A stretch of 64,000 nucleotides of DNA from Pseudomonas sp. Irchel s3h14 (GTDB lineage: Bacteria > Pseudomonadota > Gammaproteobacteria > Pseudomonadales > Pseudomonadaceae), in the NCBI RefSeq assembly GCF_900187425.1, contig NZ_FYDJ01000014.1, positions 79,996 to 143,995 on the forward strand, in the 5' to 3' direction. This document shows, piece by piece, positions 51,265-60,900 of this stretch. Made by a program: the position numbers and the translations under genes. Positions within the stretch are counted from its first letter, which is position 1, and each line of letters opens with the position of its first letter. The notes below the pieces were generated by a model, which saw only the letters and a list, made by a program, of their open reading frames with translations, ran no database searches and had not been told where the DNA came from.

Positions 51265-52707
51265 ATGTCTGAAGTTGAAGTAAAGAAAACGCAGGAAAGC
51301 TTGCAGGACCGCCTCGCTCAAGTTGTTGAGCTGCTGCAGCGTCAGCGGGTGGTCGAAGACCTGACTCACCGCCAGGAAGGTCCGCATCACGACCGGGTCG
51401 AGAACCTGGTTCACCGGCAAAACCTCGTCGAGTTGCAACGCAAGCTCGATGATTTGCACTCCGCCGACGTCGCCTACATCCTTGAAGCCTTGCCGCTGGA
51501 CGATCGTCTGACGCTCTGGCAATTGGTCAAGGCCGATCGCGACGGCGACATTCTGCTCGAAGTATCCGATTCGGTTCGTGAAACGCTGATCGCCGACATG
51601 GATGATCACGAGCTCCTGGCTGCGGCCAAGGACATGGACGCCGACGAACTTGCTGACCTGGCCTCCGAGCTGCCGCGAGACGTCGTCCACGAGTTGATGG
51701 AAACCCTCGATGGTCAACAGCGTGAGCGCGTCCGCTCTGCGTTGTCCTACGACGAGGAGCAAGTCGGTGCGCTGATGGACTTCGAGATGGTGACGATCCG
51801 TGAGGATGTCAGTCTCGAAGTGGTTTTGCGTTACCTGCGGCGCCTCAAGGAGCTGCCTGGCCACACGGACAAACTGTTCGTGGTCGATTACGACGGCGTG
51901 CTCAAGGGCGTATTGCCGATCAAGCGTTTGCTGGTCAACGACCCGGAAAAACAGGTTTCTGAAGTCATGGCCAGCGACCCGGTGAGTTTTCACCCGGACG
52001 AAGACGCCTATGACGCTGCTCAGGCGTTCGAGCGTTACGACTTGATCTCGGCGCCTGTGGTCGACAAGAACGGCAAGCTGATCGGCCGTCTGACCATCGA
52101 TGAAATGGTCGACCTGATCCGTGAAGAGAGCGAAAACGAAGTTCTCAACATGGCGGGTCTTCGTGAAGAGGAAGATATTTTTGCGTCAGTCTGGAAATCC
52201 CTGCGTAACCGTTGGGCCTGGCTGGCAATTAACCTGATCACCGCGTTCATCGCATCCCGGGTGATCGGTCTTTTCGAAGGTTCCATCGAGAAATTGGTGG
52301 CATTGGCGGCACTGATGCCGATCGTGGCGGGTATCGGTGGTAACTCGGGTAACCAGACGATCACCATGATCGTTCGGGCCATGGCGCTGGATCAGGTCAG
52401 TACCGGCAATACTTCGCGCCTTATGCGTAAGGAATTGGCGGTAGGGCTGATCAATGGCCTGGTGTGGGGCGGTGTGATCGGCGTCGTCGCCTATCTGCTG
52501 TATGGCAGTTGGTCTCTGGGGGTAGTGATGACCGCTGCCATGACGCTCAACCTGTTGCTGGCGGCATTGGCGGGGGTGTTGATTCCCATGACCCTGGCGC
52601 GGCTTGGGCGCGATCCTGCGATGGGCGCCAGTGTGATGATTACCGCCATGACGGACAGCGGCGGGTTCTTCATCTTTCTCGGGCTGGCGACGATCTTCCT
52701 GCTCTGA
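51265..52707 (+). CDS. mgtE: MgtE-family magnesium transporter
   Basis: The 480-residue channel has a cytoplasmic MgtE_N helical domain (DVAYILEALPLDDRLTLWQL, DELADLASELPRDVVHELME), two CBS domains (about 205-320) that sense Mg2+, and five membrane helices from about 315 with the pore signature MPIVAGIGGNSGNQTITMIV. ATG 51265 follows GGAGTTCGCCT. A terminator follows. Confidence 0.96.
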   Translation: MSEVEVKKTQESLQDRLAQVVELLQRQRVVEDLTHRQEGPHHDRVENLVHRQNLVELQRKLDDLHSADVAYILEALPLDDRLTLWQLVKADRDGDILLEVSDSVRETLIADMDDHELLAAAKDMDADELADLASELPRDVVHELMETLDGQQRERVRSALSYDEEQVGALMDFEMVTIREDVSLEVVLRYLRRLKELPGHTDKLFVVDYDGVLKGVLPIKRLLVNDPEKQVSEVMASDPVSFHPDEDAYDAAQAFERYDLISAPVVDKNGKLIGRLTIDEMVDLIREESENEVLNMAGLREEEDIFASVWKSLRNRWAWLAINLITAFIASRVIGLFEGSIEKLVALAALMPIVAGIGGNSGNQTITMIVRAMALDQVSTGNTSRLMRKELAVGLINGLVWGGVIGVVAYLLYGSWSLGVVMTAAMTLNLLLAALAGVLIPMTLARLGRDPAMGASVMITAMTDSGGFFIFLGLATIFLL

Positions 52708-52719
52708 CTTATAGACGTT

Positions 52720-52747
52720 AAAACCCGCCAATCGGCGGGTTTTTTTT
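52720..52747 (+). terminator. Terminator of mgtE
   Basis: ACCCGCC-AATC-GGCGGGT is followed by a run of eight T. Confidence 0.9.
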
Positions 52748-52762
52748 GCCCGAATTTCAGGT

Positions 52763-52790
52763 AAAAAAAAGCCAGCGATTAAGCTGGCTT
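52763..52790 (-). terminator. Terminator of amrZ
   Basis: AAGCCAGC and GCTGGCTT form the stem; on the reverse strand it is followed by eight T. It lies just past the amrZ stop. Confidence 0.88.
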
Positions 52791-52806
52791 GAACTTCAGG
52801 ATGAAA

Positions 52807-53133
52807 TCAGGAAGCGTCTGCGGCAATTTCGGCATCATGCGCAATCAGCGAAACAAGAGCGTTCTGCTGACGGTGGGAGAGTTGGCGGAAGCGTTGCAGC
52901 AGTTCGCGTTCGTGCAATGACAGCTCCGGGCTGTCCAGGCGCATGCTCAATTCTTCGCCCAGCGCGCCTTCCTGAATAAGGCTCTGCTCAAGGCGCGCGA
53001 TGATTTCGGAGTTCATGCTGCGATGATGATTGCGAGCCACCTCGGCAATGCGTTCACGCATTCCGTCTGGCAGACGTACGACGAACTTGTCAGCCGTACG
53101 GCTGGAATAAATTGCCTGTTTCAATGGGCGCAT
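52807..53133 (-). CDS. amrZ: Ribbon-helix-helix regulator AmrZ (AlgZ)
   Basis: The 108-residue Arc-like regulator carries TADKFVVRLPDGMRERIAEV and HHRSMNSEIIARLEQSL, the DNA-binding ribbon and helices, and a C-terminal tetramerisation part (LSLHERELLQRFRQLSHRQQ). It is nearly the same as P. aeruginosa AmrZ, which activates alginate genes and represses flagellar genes. Its own promoter area lies in 53134-53518, where autoregulation would be expected. Confidence 0.96.
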   Translation of the reverse strand: MRPLKQAIYSSRTADKFVVRLPDGMRERIAEVARNHHRSMNSEIIARLEQSLIQEGALGEELSMRLDSPELSLHERELLQRFRQLSHRQQNALVSLIAHDAEIAADAS

Positions 53134-53518
53134 ATATTTAACCGGTTAGTTCAGGGGAGCGGTTTTCGGGATTGGCCGCAGGATGTCTGATAGGACAAGC
53201 GGTCTGGCCAAATGTTCAACCTGAATTGATAGAGGCTCGCATCATGCCTCAAAGTAGCCAGTTCATTGGCGTCAATTCTGTGACAAATATTGAACTGGAT
53301 AAAGGCGTTATGCCAGCACCAATTATCAGAAATGCGGACTGGTTTGAAAAGCTTGCCCTGGTCCGTATTACTGACCGCATCCTCTTGCCCGGCAGGCGAT
53401 GCCCTGGGACGCCTGAAGGCGCATGCTGTGCAGATTCGATCAGCGTTCCTTACGTGTACAGGATAGTGGCAATTGGCCGATTTACTAGGGGAAGACGTGC
53501 AGTGGGAGGTGATTCAAG
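53134..53518. other. Divergent region between amrZ and phnN
   Basis: These 385 bases hold the promoters of two divergent genes. An open frame from ATG 53243 to 53534 on the plus strand has a Cys-rich, unlikely end and is not called. AATTGGCC and TTTGGCCAGACC are possible AmrZ-type sites, but no dyad is convincing. Confidence 0.35.
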
Positions 53519-54091
53519 ATGGATGGCAGGCTGATTTACTTGATGGGGCCTTCTGGGTCCGGCAAGGACAGCCTCATCGAAGCCGCTCGAGAGCCGTTGC
53601 AGACGCTCAATTGTGAAGTGGTGCGTCGGGTCATCACGCGGTCGGCCGAATCAGTGGGCGAGGATGCGATTGGCGTTTCCCGGGAAGAGTTCGAGCAACA
53701 CAGAATCGAGGGCGATTTCGCGCTGAGCTGGAACGCCAATGGCCTGGATTACGGTATTCCGATCGAAATAGATCAATGGCTCAATGAAGGTCGGCATGTC
53801 TTGGTCAACGGCTCTCGCGGTCATCTGGCTCAGGCGCTGCACCGGTATCCAACGCTATTGCCGGTTCTTTTGACGGTCAGGGATGAAGTCCTGCGAGAGC
53901 GCTTGCTGCGCCGTGGTCGCGAGGGTTTTGCTGAGATTGAAGCAAGGCTACATCGCAATGGGTTATTCACGGCAGAGGGTTCAATCGGTGACACGCAGAT
54001 CCATCGGCTCGACAATTCAGGCGAACTGTCCACCACAGTTGCCAATCTGCTGGATCTGTTGAGGATTAACGCAGTACCGGATCGAACTTGA
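53519..54091 (+). CDS. phnN: Ribose 1,5-bisphosphate phosphokinase
   Basis: The 190-residue guanylate-kinase-like protein has the P-loop LMGPSGSGKDSLIEAA and the family motifs RVITRSAESVGEDAIGVSRE and WNANGLDYGIP. PhnN makes PRPP from ribose 1,5-bisphosphate in the C-P lyase pathway. No other phn gene is in the window, so it is detached from its usual operon. The start has GGGAGGTGATTCAAG before it. Confidence 0.92.
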   Translation: MDGRLIYLMGPSGSGKDSLIEAAREPLQTLNCEVVRRVITRSAESVGEDAIGVSREEFEQHRIEGDFALSWNANGLDYGIPIEIDQWLNEGRHVLVNGSRGHLAQALHRYPTLLPVLLTVRDEVLRERLLRRGREGFAEIEARLHRNGLFTAEGSIGDTQIHRLDNSGELSTTVANLLDLLRINAVPDRT

Positions 54092-54245
54092 TCTTGCGCC
54101 CGGCAATCAGCGCCAGCACAAACAGCGCACCGAACACGCCGCTGGCGATCAAAGGCAGGGTAAGGACCGTATCCTGGACCACTGACAGATGAAGAATGCC
54201 GCTCAGTAAGGCGAGGATGAAAAACCCTGCGGCTGATTTGGACAT
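54066..54245 (-). CDS. 59-residue membrane protein
   Basis: The short frame reads MSKSAAGFFILALLSGILHL, then VVQDTVLTLPLIASGVFGAL, and ends GRKIKFDPVLR. It has two membrane helices and a basic C-terminal tail. The ribosome site is CAGGAGCACCGC. Its stop overlaps the convergent phnN end by 26 bases. Function unknown; the intact two-helix pattern and good ribosome site support it being real. Confidence 0.75.
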   Translation of the reverse strand: MSKSAAGFFILALLSGILHLSVVQDTVLTLPLIASGVFGALFVLALIAGRKIKFDPVLR

Positions 54246-54267
54246 GCGGTGCTCCTGATGGGGTGAT

Positions 54268-54501
54268 TCAAAATACCAAACGTTCTGAAGACTGAGCCGG
54301 CAGCAGAATGCCCTCCTGGCTCACCTCTTGGCTGACAAAGCTGCGCTGGTCGCTCAGAGCCGCCAGTTGAGGTGCTCTTTGCACCTGAAGGTAATGAGGC
54401 ATGCGTTGAGCAACCGACTCAACACCGCTCTCGGGGACAAATTGAAAGCCCAACAGAATCGCCAGAGCGATCGCGATAGAGAGTAAAAGGGCGCTGTTCA
54501 T
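54268..54501 (-). CDS. 77-residue single-helix membrane protein
   Basis: MNSALLLSIAIALAILLGFQ gives one N-terminal membrane helix or uncleaved signal anchor, followed by a soluble tail (QRMPHYLQVQRAPQLAALSD). GGAGGCAAGCCTC precedes ATG 54501. It lies 22 bases before the 59-residue membrane protein, with which it forms a small operon. Function unknown. Confidence 0.78.
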   Translation of the reverse strand: MNSALLLSIAIALAILLGFQFVPESGVESVAQRMPHYLQVQRAPQLAALSDQRSFVSQEVSQEGILLPAQSSERLVF

Positions 54502-54793
54502 GAGGCTTGCCTCCGTTGTTCTTCGAGAACAGCTAAAGCAGCCCGCATGCCAAGAGTCTAACGGTAATTAAATCCTTTAAAAACAATGAATTAAGATATT
54601 TTGTCGAGGTGCCTGCATTGCATTTTGCAATGATGGCTTTTTGCGGTGATGCAATTTGCACGGTAAACAAAGCCACGCTCCTGCGAGGCGTCTGCCTACA
54701 CTTAAAAAGCCCAACGGACGACATGACAAAAGCAGGCATGCCCGTTAACATGCACGCCGTCCATCGCACCGCGTTTCTTCGTGGTCGATCTGT
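54502..54793 (-). other. Upstream region of the small membrane protein operon
   Basis: The region is AT-rich. ATTGCA-TTT-TGCAAT at 54618-54632 and TGCAATTTGCA at 54650-54660 are related palindromes that look like operator half-sites. No gene is seen. Confidence 0.4.
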
Positions 54794-54870
54794 GTCTCAG
54801 TAGCTCAATTGGATAGAGCATCCCCCTCCTAAGGGGAAGGTTGGCAGTTCGAACCTGCCCTGGGACACCA
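54794..54870 (+). tRNA. tRNA-Arg (CCU)
   Basis: The 77-base cloverleaf has acceptor GTCTCAG/CTGGGAC, anticodon loop CTCCTAA (CCT), T loop GTTCGAACC and an encoded CCA. Genes of this type are common integration sites. Confidence 0.96.
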
Positions 54871-54879
54871 TATATTTGA

Positions 54880-54915
54880 AAGCCCCACGCAGAGTGATCT
54901 GGTGGGGCTTTTTTG
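54880..54915. terminator. Terminator between tRNA-Arg(CCU) and the adhesin
   Basis: AAGCCCCAC and GTGGGGCTT form the stem, followed by TTTT on the plus strand. It ends the tRNA transcript and may also serve the adhesin gene from the other side. Confidence 0.8.
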
Positions 54916-54953
54916 TGGCTGTCTACAGCGGTGGATTCAACTCCAGCCCAACA

Positions 54954-57900
54954 TCAAGCCGTCAGCGTATGGTCAGCCTCCCCAAACCAGGTGCGCACCA
55001 GATCGGTACCGCTCGTGCCCGTGTTGGCAAGAACCGCCACATCGGCGAAGTTCGTACCATTGGCTGCGCCATCGGCATCCACCTTCACGGTGACGTCACT
55101 GCCGGACTGCGCCAGTTGGACGAAGTCGGACGCCTGGCTGACACCGCTAACGAAGTTGGCGCTGAGCAGTGCAGAGAGGTCGAGCGCGTCACCTTCGGCG
55201 AAGTTGTAGTCGAGGATGGTGTCCCCGCCTTCAGCCACGTTGAGATAGGCGAACATATCGGCTCCCGCGCCACCGCTGAGCGTGTCCTCCCCGCCACGAC
55301 CTGCGAGGATGTCGTTGCCGTCGCCGCCACTGAGTACGTCCGCCGCCATGCTGCCCACCAGTGTGCCGCTGGATTCGCCGCTGTAACTGACTTGGGTACC
55401 GGCCTCGCCGCCGTCGGTGGCCTGGAAGTCATCCGCCGTGTAGTGGCCCAGCAAGTTCACCTCGGCCCGGTGCACGCCGTCGTCCACCGTCAGCAGGCCG
55501 CCGGCGCCAGAGGCGTTGGCGCTGTAGGTGAGCTGGGTGTTGGCGCCGAAGGCGAGATCGCCGAAGGTCAGCATGTCATCGCTTTCCAGGCCGAGGATGC
55601 CGACCAAGGAACTCGCCGCTTCGGCCTGTGCGATTACCAGTGTGCCCGCGCCTTCGCCGTGGAAGGCGACGGACCCGTGTGCCGCGCCGGAAAAGGTCAG
55701 TGTCGCATCGCCGTCGATAGTGGCGCTGCCGTTGCCCATCACGTCGGCCAGTAGGCGCATGTCGCCGCCGTTGGCCCATAAGTGGCCGGAGTTGTCGACT
55801 GCACTTGCCACCGTCATGCCGCCTTCACCCGTAGACTCCAGCACCCCACTGTTGGTGATGGTGTGGGTACCGGTGTCGAGCACCAGGCTGTTCAGCCCGC
55901 TGGCCAGAATCAGCCCCGCATTAACCAATACCATTTGCCCGGCGCCCAACTGGCCAGCGCCGGAAATGCGGTTGTCGACGTTGGTCAGGACTGTGTCGGC
56001 GCTGCCGCCGAAAATCACGTTTTGTGCGCTGTCGGATAGCTGCACCTGACCGCCACCGGTCAAGGTCGCGCCACGGAACAGAATCTCAAGATTGGTCTCG
56101 CTGCCGGTGGAGCCGAGTTCAATGGTGCCGCTGTTATGAATGCTGCCACCGAACGGCATGATCGCGCCGTCGGCAATGGTGAGGGTACCGGTATTGGTCA
56201 TGACCGGATCCACATCGAACTGGAAGTTCGCTTCGCTCAAGTCTGCCGCATCGACACCTTTAAGGGTGACCGACTGGCCGGAGCTGATGCTGACCAGCGC
56301 ATTGCCGTTGGCGTCGTTAGCGATACTCAAATCAGCAAAGCCGGTGATGCCCGCGAAGCCGATCAAGTCGATCTTGTCCGCGGTGACATCGAAACTGTAG
56401 ATCTGGTTGTTGCCGATCGGCTGGGCGAAGACGAAAGTGTCGGCACCGGACGAGCCAGTCAGGTTGTCGTCAGCGGACAAGGCGAAGATCGGCGCGTCGG
56501 GGGCATAGACTTCGATGTTGTTGAACACATAGGCGCTGGCGGTGCTGCCATCGCTGTTGCTCCAGTACATGTTGACATCAAGTACCAACGCTCCCGCGAA
56601 GTCGCTTGGGGTTGTCACCGTCAATGCGCCAGGATCGCTGGTCTGCACGGTCCAGGTGCCGTCGCCGTTGTCAGTTCCCGCATTGAATATCCATCCCGAG
56701 GGAACACCGCTGATTGACACCGTTATCGGGCCGCTAATATCGGCCGACGGAGTATCGAGGGCTAGATTGATGGGTTCGCCGGCAACACCTGCCGGAAGGT
56801 TTGCACTGCTCCCGGCAGCACCAGCATTACCCGCCAGGTCGGTGTAGCTGTTCGCGGTAACGTCGACTTTCACGCTACCGCCCTGCGTTCTGGTCAGCGT
56901 TGCCGTGTAGGTATCGCCGTCTACCTGCGTAAAGTTACTCCAGGTTCCGCGGGGCGTTCCGCTTGTTGTAGTCACCGTGACGTCCGAAAGGTTGAAGCCG
57001 CTCACAACCTCACTGAACTGGAATGTGACCGTCGACGTCGAACCGTTCGAACTCCCTAAGGCAGTCCCCGTCACGCTCACTGTCGGTGCCACGGTATCAA
57101 CTGGAGTCTCAACTACGTTCTGCACGTTCACCGTAATCGACTGGGTGTCGGTTCCGCCATTGCCGTCCGCCACCAGAACGTCCACAGCATAGGCATTGTC
57201 ACCGTCAGCACCACCGACATCCTGGGCATTCTCGTAATCCGGCGCCGAATTGAACGTCAGCACCCCGCTTGAACTGATCGAGAACTTGCTGAAGTCCGTC
57301 CCGGCCGTATTCAGGATCGAGTAGCTCAGGGTTTGCGCCGGCAGATCAGCGTCTGTCGCCGTCACTGTCGTGACCGCCGTGGTGTTCTCCGCCACGTTGA
57401 CCGAAGCCGTCGCACCACCACCGTTGGAGGTGATCACCGGGTTGTTGTCATTGACCCCCATCACGCTCACCGCGATCGCCTGGTTGTCAAACAACGTGCC
57501 GTCCGATGCCCGCACGATCACGTCATAGACGTTGTTCGTTCCTGAATCAGTCGGCGCCTCAAAGTTGGGCGCAGAAACAAAACTCAGCGCGCCCGTGCCT
57601 GAAACGATCGAGAACTTCGCGGCGTCCGCTCCGCCAACGATGCTGTAGCTCAGGGTTTGCGCCGGAAGATCGGCATCGCTCGCCGCCACTGTCGTGACTG
57701 TCGTGGTGTTCTCCGCCACGCTGACCGAAGCCGTCGCACCACCGCCGTTGGAGGTGATCGTCGGCGAGTCGTTGCTGCCGTTGATGGTCACCGTCACCGC
57801 AGTCGCGGTGCCGTCGGCGCTAAGTACCGTGAAGGTGTCGGTCAGGCTGTCGCCGACATTGAGTGTGTCGAAGGCCGAGTTGGCGGTATAGCTCCAGTTG

Positions 57901-60900
57901 CCCGCGGTATTGATGGCGAAGGTTCCGTTGGCGCCGGCGGTACCGGATTGGGCCTGGAAGGTTTCCGGGTTGTCGACGTCGCTGATGGTGAGGGTGCCAG
58001 CTGTGGTCAGCGGGGCATTGGTTTCGGTCAGCGTGACGCTGGCCGAGGACAGCACGGCGGCGTCGTTGCTGCCGTTGATGGTGACCGTCACTGCGGTCGC
58101 GGTGCCGTCGGCGCTAAGTACCGTGAAGGTGTCGGTCAGGCTGTCGCCGACATTGAGTGTGTCGAAGGCCGAGTTGGCGGTATAGCTCCAGTTGCCCGCG
58201 GTATTGATGGCGAAGGTTCCGTTGGCGCCGGCGGTACCGGATTGGGCCTGGAAGGTTTCCGGGTTGTCGACGTCGCTGATGGTGAGGGTGCCAGCTGTGG
58301 TCAGCGGGGCATTGGTTTCGGTCAGCGTGACGCTGGCCGAGGACAGCACGGCGGCGTCGTTGCTGCCGTTGATGGTGACCGTCACTGCGGTCGCGGTGCC
58401 GTCGGCACTGAGTACCGTGAAAGTGTCGGTCAGGCTGTCGCCGACATTGAGTGCATCGAAGGCCGAGTTGGCGGTATAGCTCCAGTTGCCCGCGGTTTTG
58501 ATGGCGAAGGTTCCGTTGGCGCCGGCGGTACCGGATTGGGCCTGGAAGGTTTCCGGGCTGTCGACGTCACTGATGGTGAGTGTGCCGCTGGTGGTCAGCG
58601 GGGCATTGGTCTCGGTAAGCGTGACGCTGGCTGAGGACAGTACAGCCGCATCGTTACTGCCGGTGATGTGGACGGTGACCGAAGTGAGGGTGCCATCGGA
58701 GCTGCTCACTGCGAAGGTGTCGGTGTAGGTGGTGCCAGCGACGAACTCGTTGTGGGCGGAGTCGGCGACGTAGGTCCAGGCACCGTCAGTGCCGATGGAG
58801 AACTGGCCGTAACTGCCGGCGGTGTTGGTCTGGGCAACGAAGGTCGCGGCGCTGTCGACATCGCTGATGGTCAGGCTGCCGCTGGTGGTCAGCGGGGCAT
58901 TGGTTTCGGTCAGGTTGGCGATGTCGGCGGACAACACCGCGGCATCGTTGGTGCCGGTGATATGCACGGTGACCGAGGTAAGGGTGCCATCGGCACTGCT
59001 CACTGCGAAGCTGTCGGTGTAGGTGGTGCCGGCGGCGAACTCGTTGTGGGCGGAGTCGGCGACGTAGGTCCAGGCACCGCCAGTGCCGATGGAGAACTTG
59101 CCATAGCTGCCGGCGGTGTTGGACTGCGCGACGAAGGTTGCGGCGCTGTCGACATCGCTGATGGTCAGGCTGCCGCTGGTGGTCAGCGGGGCATTGGTTT
59201 CGGTCAGGTTGGCGATGTCGGCGGACAACACCGCGGCATCGTTGGTTCCGGTGATATGCACGGTGACCGAAGTGAGGGTGCCGTCGGCGCTGCTCACTGA
59301 GAAATTGTCGGTGTAAGTGGTGCCGGCGACGAACTCGTTGTGAGCGGAGTCGGCGACATAGCTCCAGGCACCGCCAGTGCCGATGGAGAACTTGCCATAG
59401 CTGCCGGCGGTGTTGGACTGCGCGACGAAGGTTGCGGCGCTGTCGACATCGCTGATGGTCAGGCTGCCGCTGGTGGTCAGCGGGGCATTGGTTTCGGTCA
59501 GGTTGGCGATGTCGGCGGACAACACCGCGGCATCGTTGGTTCCGGTGATATGCACGGTGACCGAAGTGAGGGTGCCGTCGGCGCTGCTCACTGCGAAGCT
59601 GTCGGTGTAGGTGGTGCCGGCGGCGAACTCGTTGTGGGCGGAGTCGGCGACATAGTTCCAGGCACCATTGGTGCCGATGGAGAACTGGCCGTAGCTGCCG
59701 GCGGTGTTGGTCTGCGTGACGAAGGTTGCGGCGCTGTCGACATCGCTGATGGTCAGGCTGCTGCTGGTGGTCAGCGGGGCATTGGTTTCGGTCAGCGTGA
59801 CGTTGGCCGAGGACAACACGGCCGCATCGTTAGTGCCGGTGACGGTGACGGTCACCAACTGAGTGTCGACGCCGCCGAGGCCATCGCTGACCTGCACGCT
59901 GAACACCTCATCGTGACTTTCGCCAGCCCCCAGCGACTGCACGGCACTGGCAACACCATCGGTGCCATTGGCGAGGGTGTAAGTCCATTTTCCAGTGCTA
60001 TCCACCGCGATCGAACCGTAGGTGCCGGTATTCGTACCGGCAATGCTCCAGCTGGCCGTCGCAGCGTGATCGATGTCGGCCGAACTGAACTGGCCACTGA
60101 CGCTGAGCGTGGTGTCTTCCTGCACCACACCGGCATCGTTGCCCGTCACGAAGCTGAGCACGGGTGCGTCGTTAGCGCCGCTGACGGTGACGGTCACCAG
60201 CTGAGTGTCCACGCCGCCGAGGCCATCGTTGACCTGCACGGTGAACACTTCGTCATGACTCTCGCCAGCCTTCAGCGACTGCACCGCGCTGGCGATTCCG
60301 TCGGAGCCATTGGCCAGGGTGTACGTCCATTTACCGGTGCTATCCACCGCGATCGAACCGTAGATGCCGGTATTCGTACCGGCAATGCTCCAGCTGGCCG
60401 TAGCAGCATGATCGATGTCGGCGGAGCTGAACTGGCCACTCACGCTGAGCGTGGTGTCTTCCTTCACCGCGCCGGCATCGTTGCCCGTTGCGAAGCTGAG
60501 CACGGGCGCATCGTTAGTGCCGCTGACGGTAACGGTCACCAGCTGAGTGTCCACGCCGCCGAGGCCATCGCTGACCTGCACGCTGAACACTTCATCGTGA
60601 CTCTCGCCCGCCTTCAACGACTGCACTGCACTGGCGATTCCGTCGGAGCCATTGGCCAAGGTGTAAGTCCATTGGCCGGTGCTATCCACCGCGATCGAAC
60701 CATAGGTGCCGGGATTCGTACCGGCAATGCTCCAGCTGGCCGTAGCAGCGTGATCGATGTCAACCGAGCTGAACTGACCGCTCACGCTGAGCGCGGTGTC
60801 TTCCTGCACTGCGCCGGCATCGTTGCCCGTCATGAAGCTGAGCACCGGCGCATCGTTAGTGCCGGTGATAGTGATGGTCACCGTCTGCGTCGCCGAGGCA

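Noticed and set aside
53243..53534. Possible small gene upstream of phnN
   Set aside because: The frame has an unusual composition, overlaps the phnN start and lacks a good ribosome site; it is more likely promoter DNA.
57787..60870. Regular repeats as a CRISPR array
   Set aside because: The units are 294 and 342 bases long, translate in one frame as VCBS domains and have no short repeat/spacer pattern.
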